A DNA stretch of 37,915 nt. Source: Roseomonas indoligenes. Its GTDB lineage: Bacteria > Pseudomonadota > Alphaproteobacteria > Acetobacterales > Acetobacteraceae. The stretch spans positions 1-37,915 of the forward strand of contig NZ_JAGIZA010000030.1 of assembly GCF_017813365.1 (NCBI RefSeq), in the 5' to 3' direction. Below are positions 27,703 through 36,197 of this stretch, one piece after another (positions within the stretch are counted from its first letter, which is position 1; every line of letters starts with the position of its first letter). A model generated the notes under the pieces. The model saw only the letters and a list, made by a program, of their open reading frames with translations. It searched no databases and was not told where the DNA came from. A program made the position numbers and the translations under genes.

Positions 27703-27760
27703 CCCTCCGACACGATCCTTGATTTCGACGCCCCGCCCGCTTTGCGCTAAGGGGCCGCGC

Positions 27761-28924
27761 ATGGCGCAAGACCCCTCCTCCCTCCCGCCCATCGGGCTGT
27801 TCGACGTGAAGGCCCAGCAGGCGCTGATCCGGCCGGAGATCGACCGCCGCATCGCCGCCGTGCTGGATTCCGGCCGCTTCGTGCAGGGGCCTGAGGTGGA
27901 GGAGGTGGAGAAGGCGCTGGCCGGTCTCGCCGGCGCCGCCCACTGCGTCGGCGTCTCCTCCGGCACGGACGCGCTGCAGATCGCGATGATGGCGGAGGGG
28001 ATCGGGCGCGGCGACGCCGTGTTCCTGCCCGCCTTCACCTACACCGCCACCGCCGAGGTGCCGCTGGTGCTCGGCGCCACCCCCGTCTTCGTGGACGTGG
28101 ACCCGGACACCTTCAACATCGACATCGCCGACCTGAAGAACCGCATCGCGCTGGTGAAGGCGGAAGGGAAGCTCCGCCCCCGCGCCGTGGTGGGCGTGGA
28201 CCTCTTCGGCCTGCCCGCCGACTGGGTGGCGATCGAGGCGATCTGCGCCGAGGAGGGCATGTTCGCCCTCGACGACGCCGCGCAGGCCTTCGGCGGCGCG
28301 CTGAACGGCAAGCGCCTCGGCAATTGGGCCGGCGCCGCCGCCCTCTCCTTCTACCCGACCAAGACTCTCGGCTGTTATGGCGACGGCGGCGCGCTGCTGA
28401 CGAACGACGCGGAGAAGGCGGAACTCTACCGCTCCCTCCGCACGCACGGCGAGGGCAAGACCCGCTACGAGGTGATGCGCACCGGCATGAACGGCCGCCT
28501 GGACACGATCCAGGCCGCCATCCTGCTCTGCAAGCTGCCGCTGCTCGAAAACGAGCTGAAGTCCCGCGCCAGCATCGCCGCCGCCTACGACGCCGCGCTG
28601 GCCGGGACGGTGCAGACCCCCGCGAAGCCGGCGGGCGCGGAGAGCGCCTACGGCCTCTACTCCATCGCGCTCGCCGACGAGGCGCAGCGGACCCGCGTGC
28701 AAGAGGCCTGCAAGGCCCGCGGCGTGCCGACGGCGGTCTACTACCCGTTGCCGTTGCACCATCAGCCCGCCTATCGCGAGGCCCATGCCTCCGCCCTCGG
28801 CCAGGTGCCGCCGCTGCCGGTCAGCGAGGCGCTGTGCAAGCGCATCCTGGCCCTGCCGATGCACCCCTACCTGGACGACGCGCAGGCGGCGCGGGTGACG
28901 GAAGCGGTGCTGGCGGGGGTCTGA
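27761..28924 (+). CDS. DegT/DnrJ/EryC1/StrS-type sugar-nucleotide aminotransferase
   Basis: 387 residues from ATG 27761. A PLP fold type I enzyme: VGVSSGTDALQIAM phosphate-binding start, VFLPAFTYTATAEVPLVLGATPVFVDVDPDTFNID, the Asp that contacts the pyridine N in ALDDAAQAFGG, and the Schiff-base Lys in SFYPTKTLGCYGDGG. Ending VYYPLPLHHQPAY and LPMHPYLDD is characteristic. The N-terminal GLFDVKAQQALIRPEIDRRI resembles WbpE/WlbC-type enzymes, which aminate UDP-3-keto-GlcNAcA to UDP-2,3-diamino sugars for O-antigen or lipid A. It would use glutamate as amino donor. No other gene for this pathway is in the window, so the precise sugar is uncertain. Confidence 0.9.
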   Translation: MAQDPSSLPPIGLFDVKAQQALIRPEIDRRIAAVLDSGRFVQGPEVEEVEKALAGLAGAAHCVGVSSGTDALQIAMMAEGIGRGDAVFLPAFTYTATAEVPLVLGATPVFVDVDPDTFNIDIADLKNRIALVKAEGKLRPRAVVGVDLFGLPADWVAIEAICAEEGMFALDDAAQAFGGALNGKRLGNWAGAAALSFYPTKTLGCYGDGGALLTNDAEKAELYRSLRTHGEGKTRYEVMRTGMNGRLDTIQAAILLCKLPLLENELKSRASIAAAYDAALAGTVQTPAKPAGAESAYGLYSIALADEAQRTRVQEACKARGVPTAVYYPLPLHHQPAYREAHASALGQVPPLPVSEALCKRILALPMHPYLDDAQAARVTEAVLAGV

Positions 28925-28931
28925 CGCCGCC

Positions 28932-28960
28932 ATAGGCGCCCGGCACTTCGGCCCTATACT
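28932..28960 (+). promoter_or_regulatory. Possible promoter of the phn operon
   Basis: TATACT at 28955-28960 is a near-perfect -10 hexamer, 25 bp before the phnC start. The region 17 bp upstream (ATAGGC) is a poor -35. No Pho box could be recognised. Confidence 0.3.
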
Positions 28961-28984
28961 GGCCCGGCAAACGCAGGGCCCGCG

Positions 28985-29791
<807 letters not shown>

Positions 29792-29805
29792 CCTCGAGGC
29801 CTGCC

Positions 29806-30780
29806 ATGCCCAGCCGCCGCGCCCTCCTCGCCACCGCCCTTTCCTGTGCCGCGCTTCCCGCCCGGGCTGCCCGGCGCAGCGCCGATCCCGGCCTCACCTT
29901 CCCCGAACCCGGCCGCCGCTCCTGGGCCGACGCCATCGGAACCTTGCGCATCGGCATTTCCGGCGGGGAGAACGAGGCGGACCGCCTGGCCCGCAACGAG
30001 CCCTACCAAGCCCTGCTGGAGGAGACCTTCAGGCTTCCCGTCCGCCTCTATCCCGCCCCGGACTTCGCGGGCGTCGGCCAGGCCTTCGCCGCGGGACATA
30101 TCGAGATGGCGCAGATGGGCGCCGCGAATTTCGCGGGCACCTGGATCGACACGAAAGGCGCCATCGAGCCCCTGGTGGCCGCCGAGGCGGATGACGGCAC
30201 GCTGGGCTACGTGGCTGTGATGGTGGCGCGCGCGGATTCCGGCATCGCCGACATCGCGGGGATGCGCGGCAAGTCCCTCGCCTGGGCCGACCCCGCCTCC
30301 ACCTCCGGCTACTTCGCCCCGCGCGCCGCGCTGCGCGCCGCCGGGATCGATCCCACCACCTACTTCTCCCGCACCGGCTTCGCGGGCGGGCACGAGCAGG
30401 CCGTGGTGGCCGTGCTGCACCGTCAGTACGACGCGGGCTGCACCTGGGCCTCCGGCGCCGGCGACTTCGCCACCGGCTACTCCCGCGGGGCGCTGAAGGT
30501 GATGGTGGACAAGGGCATGCTGGACATGCGCGACCTGCGCGTGATCTGGAGGAGCGACCCCATCCCCGCCGGCCCCATCGCCTGCCGGACCAACCTGCCC
30601 GATGCCTTCAAGGAGGACATGCGCGCCTTCTTCCTGGCCATGCCGAAGACCCATCCCAAGGTCTACGAGGGGATCGAGCGCGGCGGCGGCACGGGTTTCC
30701 GCACCGTGACGATGGACGACTACGCGCTGGTGCTGAAGCTGCGCGAGGAAGAGGCGGCGGAGCGCCGGCGTCGGCGGTGA
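29806..30780 (+). CDS. phnD: Phosphonate ABC transporter substrate-binding protein
   Basis: 324 residues. The Tat-like signal S-R-R-A-LLATALSCAALPARA has a likely cleavage after ARA. The mature protein has LRIGISGGENEADRLARNEPYQALLEE (PhnD type), AQMGAANFAGTW, ASTSGYFAPRAAL with the phosphonate-binding Ser/Thr cluster, and AVVAVLHRQYDAGCTWASGAGD. The tail is basic (ERRRRR-like). It delivers phosphonates to the permease. It starts 14 bp after phnC. The next gene, phnE1, is separated from it by repeat R6, unlike other coupled gene pairs in this window. Confidence 0.93.
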   Translation: MPSRRALLATALSCAALPARAARRSADPGLTFPEPGRRSWADAIGTLRIGISGGENEADRLARNEPYQALLEETFRLPVRLYPAPDFAGVGQAFAAGHIEMAQMGAANFAGTWIDTKGAIEPLVAAEADDGTLGYVAVMVARADSGIADIAGMRGKSLAWADPASTSGYFAPRAALRAAGIDPTTYFSRTGFAGGHEQAVVAVLHRQYDAGCTWASGAGDFATGYSRGALKVMVDKGMLDMRDLRVIWRSDPIPAGPIACRTNLPDAFKEDMRAFFLAMPKTHPKVYEGIERGGGTGFRTVTMDDYALVLKLREEEAAERRRRR

Positions 30781-30794
30781 CAGCTCTCGTGGCC

Positions 30795-31010
30795 CCTAGG
30801 GGGGAGAAGAAATTCTCCCGGGAAATCCCCTCGTCTTTTTTGATCGGGCTGCCGCGGAATGCTGCGCTGGGGTCTCGCCGAGCGGCGTGGCCGCTCGGTG
30901 CGGGACATGGCAGCCCGGCGATCAAGCGCGGAACAGCGATCGGGGTATCCACGGCAGTCCTGGCAAAACAGATGATGGGGGTCTGGGGGAAGAACTCATT
31001 CTTCCCTCAG
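30795..31010. repeat. Composite intergenic repeat R6 (A-B-A) inside the phn operon
   Basis: The left A module has a GGGAGAA, GAAA, TTCTCCC stem (30802-30819) and tail TCCCCTCGTCTTTTTTG. Module B at 30878-30898 is a perfect 9 bp stem, CCGAGCGGC, loop GTG, GCCGCTCGG, a sequence unlike other copies yet fully paired. The right A module has ACAGATGATGGGGGTC and arms CTGGGGGAAG/CTTCCCTCAG (30983-30992, 31001-31010). It ends 12 bp before the proposed phnE1 start. Confidence 0.85.
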
Positions 31011-31021
31011 CGGAGCGCCCG

Positions 31022-31897
31022 CTGAGCACCGCCGCACAGCGCGGCGAGGCCGCCTTCCAGGCCGCGCGCCGCGCGAAGCGGGGCCGGGCGTTGCTGGGCG
31101 TGGCGCTGTTCCTGGCCGCCCTGCTGGCCAGCGCGTGGATGAGCGAGTTCCACCCGGCGACGCTCGCCGCAGGCCTGCCGCGCGCCGGGGACTACTTCGC
31201 GCGGCTGCTGCCGGACCTGCGCTGGGCCGCGCTGTTCGGCGGGTGGGAGACGGAGGGCAGCCTCGCCTTCTGGTTCTACCGCCTGGACAAGTGGGCGCTG
31301 CTGCTGCTGGAGACGGCGAACATGGCGGCGCTTGCCACGCTCGCGGGCGGCGTGGCGGCGCTGCTGCTCTCCTTCGCTGCCGCGCGGAACACGGCGCCGA
31401 ATGCTTGGTCTTACCAGCTCGCCCGGCGGGGGCTGGAGGCGGTGCGGACGGTGCCGGAGATCGTCTACGCGCTGATTCTCGTCTGGGCCTTCGGCGTGGG
31501 GCCACTGGCCGGCATCATCGCCATCGCGCTCCACACCGCCGGCGCGCTGGGCAAGCTCTTCGCCGAGGCGATCGAGAACGCGGCGATGGGCCCCTGGGAC
31601 GCGGTGCGGGCCGCGGGCGGCACCTGGGTGCAGGCCTGCCGCTTCGCGATGCTGCCGCAGGTCGCGCCGAACCTCGTCAGCTACCTGCTGCTGCGCTTCG
31701 AGATCAACGTGCGCGGCGCGAGCGTGATCGGCTTCGTCGGCGCCGGCGGCATCGGGCAGGAGCTCTACCTCGTCATCTCCCAGAACTACTACGAGGAGAT
31801 CTCGGCCATCATCGTGCTGATCGTGATCGTGGTGGCGGCCATCGACCTCCTCTCCGACCGCGTCCGCCGCGGGCTGGTCGGGGAAGCGCGCGCGTGA
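31022..31897 (+). CDS. phnE: Phosphonate ABC transporter permease, first PhnE
   Basis: 291 residues with a proposed CTG start at 31022 preceded by GGAG 6 bases upstream. No in-frame ATG or GTG lies between repeat R6 and the first membrane span; TTG 31091 and ATG 30887 (inside R6) are alternatives. Membrane spans begin with ALLGVALFLAALLASAW. The core is EAVRTVPEIVYALILVWAFGVGPLAGIIAIALHTAGALGKLFAEAIENA, and the ATPase docking loop is VRAAGGTWVQACRFAMLPQVAP. The family ending FEINVRGASVIGFVGAGGIGQEL is intact. It overlaps the second phnE by 4 bp. It pairs with PhnE2 and PhnC to import phosphonate. The initiation site is odd and may reflect R6 insertion. Confidence 0.85.
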   Translation: MSTAAQRGEAAFQAARRAKRGRALLGVALFLAALLASAWMSEFHPATLAAGLPRAGDYFARLLPDLRWAALFGGWETEGSLAFWFYRLDKWALLLLETANMAALATLAGGVAALLLSFAAARNTAPNAWSYQLARRGLEAVRTVPEIVYALILVWAFGVGPLAGIIAIALHTAGALGKLFAEAIENAAMGPWDAVRAAGGTWVQACRFAMLPQVAPNLVSYLLLRFEINVRGASVIGFVGAGGIGQELYLVISQNYYEEISAIIVLIVIVVAAIDLLSDRVRRGLVGEARA

Positions 31898-32730
31898 GCG
31901 GGGCGCGCATCGCCCACTGGAAGGCGGCGCTGCCGGAGGCCTTCGCCCTGCCGCCGCGCCGCCGCGCCTGGCGCCTGGTCGGAGGCGCGCTGTTCCTGCT
32001 CTGGCTGGGCTGGGCACTCTGGCTCTTCGACATCACGCCACAGCGGCTGTGGAACGGGCTCTCCGGCCTCTTCGTCATCATCCGCCTGATGATCCCGCCC
32101 TCTCCCGGGGATCTGTGGCAGGACATCCTGAAGGGCATTGCGGAGAGCGTGGCAATGGCCTTTCTCGGCACCGTGCTGGCCGCGGTCTTCGCCATCCCGC
32201 TCGGCTTCCTCGGCGCGCGCAACATCGTCACCACCACCCTGCTGCGCTTCTCCCTGCGCCGGGTCTTCGACGGGATGCGCGGCGTGGACCAGCTCATCTG
32301 GGCGCTGGCCTTCGTGCGCGCCGTCGGCCTCGGCCCGCTCGCCGGCGTGCTCGCCCTCTTCGTCTCCGACCTCGCTACCCTCTCCAAGCTCTACGCCGAG
32401 GCCATCGAGAACGCGGACCGGCGCCAGGCGGAGGGCGTGGTGGCCGCCGGCGGATCGCGGATCATGGCGATCCGCTTCGGCATCCTGCCGCAGGTCCTGC
32501 CGGTCATGCTGGCCCAGGCCCTCTACTTCTTCGAGAGCAACACGCGCTCCGCATCCATCCTCGGCGTGGTCGGCGCGGGCGGGATCGGGCTGCAGATCGC
32601 CGAGCGCATCAAGGTGCGCCACTGGGACGAGGTGGCCTTCATCATCCTCCTGATGGTCGTCACCGTTGCGGCGATCGACTGGATCGGCGGGCGCATCCGG
32701 CGGCGGCTGATCGGCGGGCGTGGTGTCTGA
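31894..32730 (+). CDS. phnE: Phosphonate ABC transporter permease, second PhnE
   Basis: 278 residues from GTG 31894, overlapping the first phnE stop by 4 bp. The membrane helix after the basic N-terminus is LVGGALFLLWLGWALWLFDI. The loop DLWQDILKGIAESVAMAFLGTVLAA, the docking motif EGVVAAGGSRIMAIRFGILPQVLP and the ending FFESNTRSASILGVVGAGGIGLQI define the family. Two unequal PhnE proteins forming a heterodimer are common in Alphaproteobacteria. It is the last gene of the operon, followed 5 bp later by a 16 bp perfect stem of repeat R7 that likely terminates transcription. Confidence 0.93.
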   Translation: MSGARIAHWKAALPEAFALPPRRRAWRLVGGALFLLWLGWALWLFDITPQRLWNGLSGLFVIIRLMIPPSPGDLWQDILKGIAESVAMAFLGTVLAAVFAIPLGFLGARNIVTTTLLRFSLRRVFDGMRGVDQLIWALAFVRAVGLGPLAGVLALFVSDLATLSKLYAEAIENADRRQAEGVVAAGGSRIMAIRFGILPQVLPVMLAQALYFFESNTRSASILGVVGAGGIGLQIAERIKVRHWDEVAFIILLMVVTVAAIDWIGGRIRRRLIGGRGV

Positions 32731-32735
32731 TGGCC

Positions 32736-32956
32736 CCAAGGGAGGGGAGAAGGAATTCTCCCCTCCCTTGGAACCCACCCCTCATCTTCTTCTGGAAGAC
32801 TGCCGTGGAATACCCGGCAGGCGGTTCGCCGAGGGTCATCGACCCTCGGCACGGAACATGTCTCCCGGCCCCAGCCCGAAGAAAAAGATGATGGGGGTCC
32901 AGGGGGAAGAATTCCTTCTTCCCCCTGGTGGAGGGTCCGGGAGGCGGAGCCTCCCG
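32736..32956. repeat. Composite intergenic repeat R7 (A-B-A-C), best-preserved copy
   Basis: The left A module is a 16 bp perfect stem (CCAAGGGAGGGGAGAA, loop GGAA) at 32736-32771, then GGAACCCACCCCTCATCTTC. Module B is a 10 bp stem at 32828-32850 (GCCGAGGGTC, loop ATC). The right A module has GAAAAAGATGATGGGGG then a 13 bp perfect stem (CCAGGGGGAAGAA, loop TTCC) at 32899-32928. A short C hairpin CGGGAGGC, GGA, GCCTCCCG lies at 32938-32956. The A modules are inverted relative to each other, giving an element with inverted ends. It lies between convergent phnE2 and gcrA. Confidence 0.9.
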
Positions 32957-32969
32957 AAGCACAAACAAG

Positions 32970-33000
32970 AAGGGCGCCGGTCCCCCTGACCGGCGCCCTT
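32970..33000 (-). terminator. Terminator of gcrA
   Basis: A perfect 13 bp stem, AAGGGCGCCGGTC (32970-32982) with 32988-33000, and a 5-base loop; on the minus strand it continues into CTTGTTTGT. It lies 24 bp after the gcrA stop. Confidence 0.8.
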
Positions 33001-33024
33001 CCTGTCACGCGATGTCGCTGCCGT

Positions 33025-33495
33025 TCAGGCCGCGTCCTCGCGGCGATCGCGCGCCTTCACGTAGGCGATGGAAGCGTGCTCCAGGCAGTAGGGCTTCCCG
33101 GCGAAGGATTCCGACGTGCAGAAGCGGAACTCCGGCGTGCCGGGCTCGCCGATCGGCCAGCAGCAGGTCCGCGCGCCGCTGCGCGGGAAGGGGCGCACCA
33201 CGGCGGGCGGCGCGGCGCGCATCGCGGGCGCCGGCGGGCGCGGCGCGACGGGCATGACGGGGCGCGGCGCGGGTGCAGCGACCGGCGCGACGGCTGCGAT
33301 CGGGCGGGGCGCGGCGGATGCCGCGGCGGCCTGCTCGCGCTGGATGGGGCTCGGGCGCGCGGGCAGGTGCAGGCGATGCGCCTTGCCCACCACGGCGTTC
33401 TTCGAGATACCCATGCGGCGCCCGATCTCGGCGGTGGAGTGTCCTTCCGCCCAAAGCGCCCTGAGTTGTTCGATCGCTTCCGCTGACCAGTCCAC
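33025..33495 (-). CDS. gcrA: Cell-cycle regulator GcrA
   Basis: 156 residues from GTG 33495, which gives the usual N-terminus (M)DWSAEAIEQLRALWAEGHSTAEIGRRMGISKNAVVGKAHRLHLPARPSP (parts: LRALWAEGHS, EIGRRMG, KNAVVGKAHRL). TTG 33513 would add six residues. This is the GcrA helix-turn-helix. A Pro/Ala-rich linker follows, then the conserved C-terminus CCWPIGEPGTPEFRFC, GKPYCLEHASIAY. GcrA binds sigma70 and activates promoters whose GANTC sites are methylated by CcrM, controlling cell-cycle genes in Alphaproteobacteria. Its own promoter zone holds three GANTC sites and DnaA-like boxes. The linker length and composition vary in the family. It ends 24 bp before a terminator. Confidence 0.95.
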   Translation of the reverse strand: MDWSAEAIEQLRALWAEGHSTAEIGRRMGISKNAVVGKAHRLHLPARPSPIQREQAAAASAAPRPIAAVAPVAAPAPRPVMPVAPRPPAPAMRAAPPAVVRPFPRSGARTCCWPIGEPGTPEFRFCTSESFAGKPYCLEHASIAYVKARDRREDAA

Positions 33496-33576
33496 CGCGC
33501 CTACCCCCGTCAACGACGATACAAGATACGGTAGGTCAGAGGGTTACCCGCCCACAAGATGACACCCACGAAAACT

Positions 33577-33626
33577 TGTGGACGGATATGTGGGCGATTC
33601 TGTGGACAGGATTCAGTGTGTGAATC
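33577..33626 (-). promoter_or_regulatory. GANTC triplet and DnaA-like boxes upstream of gcrA
   Basis: GANTC sites at 33596-33600, 33610-33614 and 33622-33626 lie 14 and 12 bp apart. TGTGGACGG (33577), TGTGGGCGA (33589) and TGTGGACAG (33601) resemble degenerate DnaA boxes. In Caulobacter, gcrA transcription is controlled by DnaA and by CcrM methylation, so this looks like the conserved control region. Binding here is inferred. Confidence 0.55.
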
Positions 33627-33661
33627 GGATCAGCCGTTTCCCATGCCCACTTCACACGCCG

Positions 33662-34621
33662 CTAGAGGATGACACCTTTCCTCAACATTCCGTGCACGCC
33701 CTTCTCGCCGTTCACGGTTTGAGTCACGCGGAAATCTACCGCGAGCGAGCAGAACTGGTAAGCATCCGCCGTCGAGAGGTTGGTGCGCGCGGCGATGAAG
33801 CCGATCATCTCGCGTAGCGCCTGCTTCATCGCGAGGTCCAGGTCCTCGTTCATGCCCATGGTGATGAAGTGCGTCGGCGTTTCCGCGCGCGGGAAGCGCA
33901 GGATCGGATCGCGCGCGCCGCCGCCCTTCTCCATGTGCAGGCCGAAGGTGCCGGTCAGGCTCGTCTCCAGCGCGTTGATGCAGACCTCGCCGTCGCCCTG
34001 CACGCCGTGGCCATCACCGGCGGAGAACATCGCGCCCGCCACATGCACGGGCAACCACAGGGTGGTGCCCTCGACCAGCTCCTTGTTGTCGAGGTTGCCG
34101 CCATGCGCGCGCGGCTCCTTCGTGGAGATGCGGCCCCATTCCGGCGGCGGCGCCACGCCCATCACGCCGAAGAAGGGCGCGAGGTCTAGCTTGATGCCCC
34201 CGCCCATCGGCAGGATGCAGGTCTTCGCCGCCTGATCGACGGGGATGTGCAGCATGCGGCGGAAGGGGAAGTCCTCCGGCAGCGTGCCCATCAGCGGGCG
34301 GAAGCCGCAGAAGCCCCAATCCGTGCCGAGCTCGATCCGCTCGATCTCCACCCGCAGCGCATCGCCCGGCTCCGCGCCGCGCACCTCCACCGGGCCGGTG
34401 ATGATGTGCCCGACCAGGCCCGCCGTGTTCGCCGCGGCAATGTCGCGCAGGGCCTGCGGCACCGTCATCCCGCTGCCCTCGCCCGGCACGGCGTCGCCGA
34501 GGCCGGAGACGCATTGCAGCGTCACGCTCTCCCCCGCCGCGATGCTCGCCACCGGCGGAAAGGCGGCGTCGAACTGGCCGATACGGGTGGTCTGCGGCGT
34601 GGCAGGAACGAAATGGGTCAT
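33662..34621 (-). CDS. Acetamidase/formamidase family amidohydrolase
   Basis: 319 residues. Family landmarks: SVTLQCVSGLGDAVPGEGSGMTVPQALRDIAA, AEPGDALRVEIERIELGTDWGFCGFRPLMGTLPEDF, IKLDLAPFFGVMGVAPP, STKEPRAHGGNLDNKELVEGTTLWLPVHVAGAMFSAGDGHGVQGDGEVC (quoted in part here: GVMGVAPP, HGGNLDNKEL, GDGHGVQGDGE). These form the FmdA/AmdA beta-fold with Zn or other metal at the G-D-G-H and H-G-G-N-L-D sites. It hydrolyses formamide or acetamide to ammonia and the acid, in the cytoplasm. Which amide is used cannot be told. It stands alone, directly upstream of the gcrA promoter. Confidence 0.9.
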   Translation of the reverse strand: MTHFVPATPQTTRIGQFDAAFPPVASIAAGESVTLQCVSGLGDAVPGEGSGMTVPQALRDIAAANTAGLVGHIITGPVEVRGAEPGDALRVEIERIELGTDWGFCGFRPLMGTLPEDFPFRRMLHIPVDQAAKTCILPMGGGIKLDLAPFFGVMGVAPPPEWGRISTKEPRAHGGNLDNKELVEGTTLWLPVHVAGAMFSAGDGHGVQGDGEVCINALETSLTGTFGLHMEKGGGARDPILRFPRAETPTHFITMGMNEDLDLAMKQALREMIGFIAARTNLSTADAYQFCSLAVDFRVTQTVNGEKGVHGMLRKGVIL

Positions 34622-34716
34622 CGTGGATTCCCTGGTGCGGCCATTCTTGCCCAGGCCGCGCGGCTTGGCGAGGCGGCCTTGCGCGATCCGCCGCGGGGCG
34701 CCAAGGGATGCCCGCG

Positions 34717-35901
34717 ATGACCGAGACCTTCGACGCGATCGTCCTCGGCGCCGGCGCCGCGGGCCTGATGGCGGCCTTCACCGCCGGGCAGCGCGGCCGG
34801 CGCGTGCTGCTGCTGGACCATGCCGAAGGGCCGGGGGCGAAGATCCTCATCTCCGGCGGGGGCCGCTGCAACTTCACCAATCTCGGGGTGGAGCCGTCGC
34901 GCTTCTTCTCGGCCAACCCGCATTTCGCGCGCTCCGCCCTCTCCCGCTACACGCAGCGGGACTTCATCGCGTTGGTGGAGCGCCACCGCATCCCCTATCA
35001 CGAGAAGACGCTAGGCCAGTTGTTCTGCGACGGCTCAGCCCGCGCCATCGTGGCGATGCTGCTGGCCGAGTGTGACGCCGCACGGGTGGACCTGCGCCTG
35101 CGCCACCGCATCACCGACGTCTCCCGCGCCGATGTCTTCCAGGTGCAGACAAACCACGGCACCTTCACCGCGCCCGCGCTGGTGCTGGCCACCGGCGGCC
35201 TCTCCATTCCCAAGATGGGCGCCACGGGACTTTCGCTCGAGATCGCGCAGCGCTTCGGCCTGTCCGTGCTGCCGCCGCGCCCCGGCCTGGTGCCGCTGAC
35301 CTTCGGCGAGGCCGACCTCGCCCTCATGCGTCCCATCTCCGGCGTCTCGCTGCCCGTGGAGGCGCGCGCGGGCAAGGCGCGCTTCACCGAGGCGATGCTC
35401 TTCACCCATCGCGGCCTCTCCGGCCCCGCCATCCTGCAGGTCTCCACCCCCTGGCGCCCGGGCGAGCCGGTCGCGGTGGACCTGCTGCCCGGCCTCGATG
35501 CCACGGCCTGGCTGCTGGCCCGCAAGAACGAGCGCCCGCGCGCCGCCCTGCACACGGTCCTGGCCGAACACATGCCCCAGCGCCTGGCCGCCGCCCTCGG
35601 CACCACCCTGTTCCAGGAACACGCGCGCCCCGTGGGCGAGCTCGGCAACAAGGCCCTCTCTGCCGTTTCCGCGCGGCTGAAGAACCTCTCACTCACCCCC
35701 ACGGGCACGGAAGGCTACGCTAAGGCCGAGGTGATGGCGGGCGGCGTGGACACCGCCGCCCTCTCCTCCCAGACCATGGCGGCGACCGCCGTGCCCGGCC
35801 TGCACGTGGTGGGCGAAGCCGTGGACGTGACGGGCTGGCTCGGCGGCTACAACTTCCAATGGGCCTGGTCGTCGGGCTGGTGCGCGGGAATGTCGGTCTA
35901 G
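34717..35901 (+). CDS. BaiN/HI0933-family flavoprotein
   Basis: 394 residues from ATG 34717; ATG 34708 adds three residues with poorer Shine-Dalgarno spacing. FAD-binding IVLGAGAAGLMAAFTAGQRGRRVLLLD at the N-terminus, the family hallmark GAKILISGGGRCNFTN near 43-58, GGLSIPKMGATG, and the C-terminal second FAD loop GLHVVGEAVDVTGWLGGYNFQWAWSSG. This is a two-dinucleotide-fold family of mostly unknown reaction; the name BaiN comes from bile-acid work on distant members. It is cytoplasmic. It is divergent from the formamidase gene by about 95 bp, and followed by repeat R8. Confidence 0.93.
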   Translation: MTETFDAIVLGAGAAGLMAAFTAGQRGRRVLLLDHAEGPGAKILISGGGRCNFTNLGVEPSRFFSANPHFARSALSRYTQRDFIALVERHRIPYHEKTLGQLFCDGSARAIVAMLLAECDAARVDLRLRHRITDVSRADVFQVQTNHGTFTAPALVLATGGLSIPKMGATGLSLEIAQRFGLSVLPPRPGLVPLTFGEADLALMRPISGVSLPVEARAGKARFTEAMLFTHRGLSGPAILQVSTPWRPGEPVAVDLLPGLDATAWLLARKNERPRAALHTVLAEHMPQRLAAALGTTLFQEHARPVGELGNKALSAVSARLKNLSLTPTGTEGYAKAEVMAGGVDTAALSSQTMAATAVPGLHVVGEAVDVTGWLGGYNFQWAWSSGWCAGMSV

Positions 35902-35919
35902 GTTCTGGCCTGTCCGGAG

Positions 35920-36155
35920 CCAGGGGGCGCTGCCCCCTGGAACCCCCGCCAAGGGCCTGAGGCCCCTGGACCCCCGGCTGGCTACCGCCGCGCCGGACTG
36001 ACACGGGGTTTCGGCGCGAAGGACTTGATCCTGCCCTTGCAGTCGCCTCGGGTCGTGGACCCGAGGCGCACCGCCAGCCGAGCCAGACCAACTCGAAGAA
36101 AAAGATGATGGTGAGGGGTTCGGGAAGAGGAAGAATTCCTTTTTCCTCTCCCCGG
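35920..36155. repeat. Composite intergenic repeat R8 (C-linker-B-A)
   Basis: Module C is CCAGGGGGC, GCT, GCCCCCTGG at 35920-35940 plus a second hairpin at 35949-35969. A linker GGACTTGATCCTGCCCTTG follows, then module B at 36044-36068 (perfect 11 bp stem CGCCTCGGGTC, loop GTG). Module A has GAAGAAAAAGATGATGG and a hairpin at 36121-36155. It is the full reverse of R1. It lies between convergent BaiN-like and hdeD-like genes. Confidence 0.85.
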
Positions 36156-36197
36156 GACAGACCTTCAGCGAAAAGCCGGAAAACCCTGGTCCGCGGA

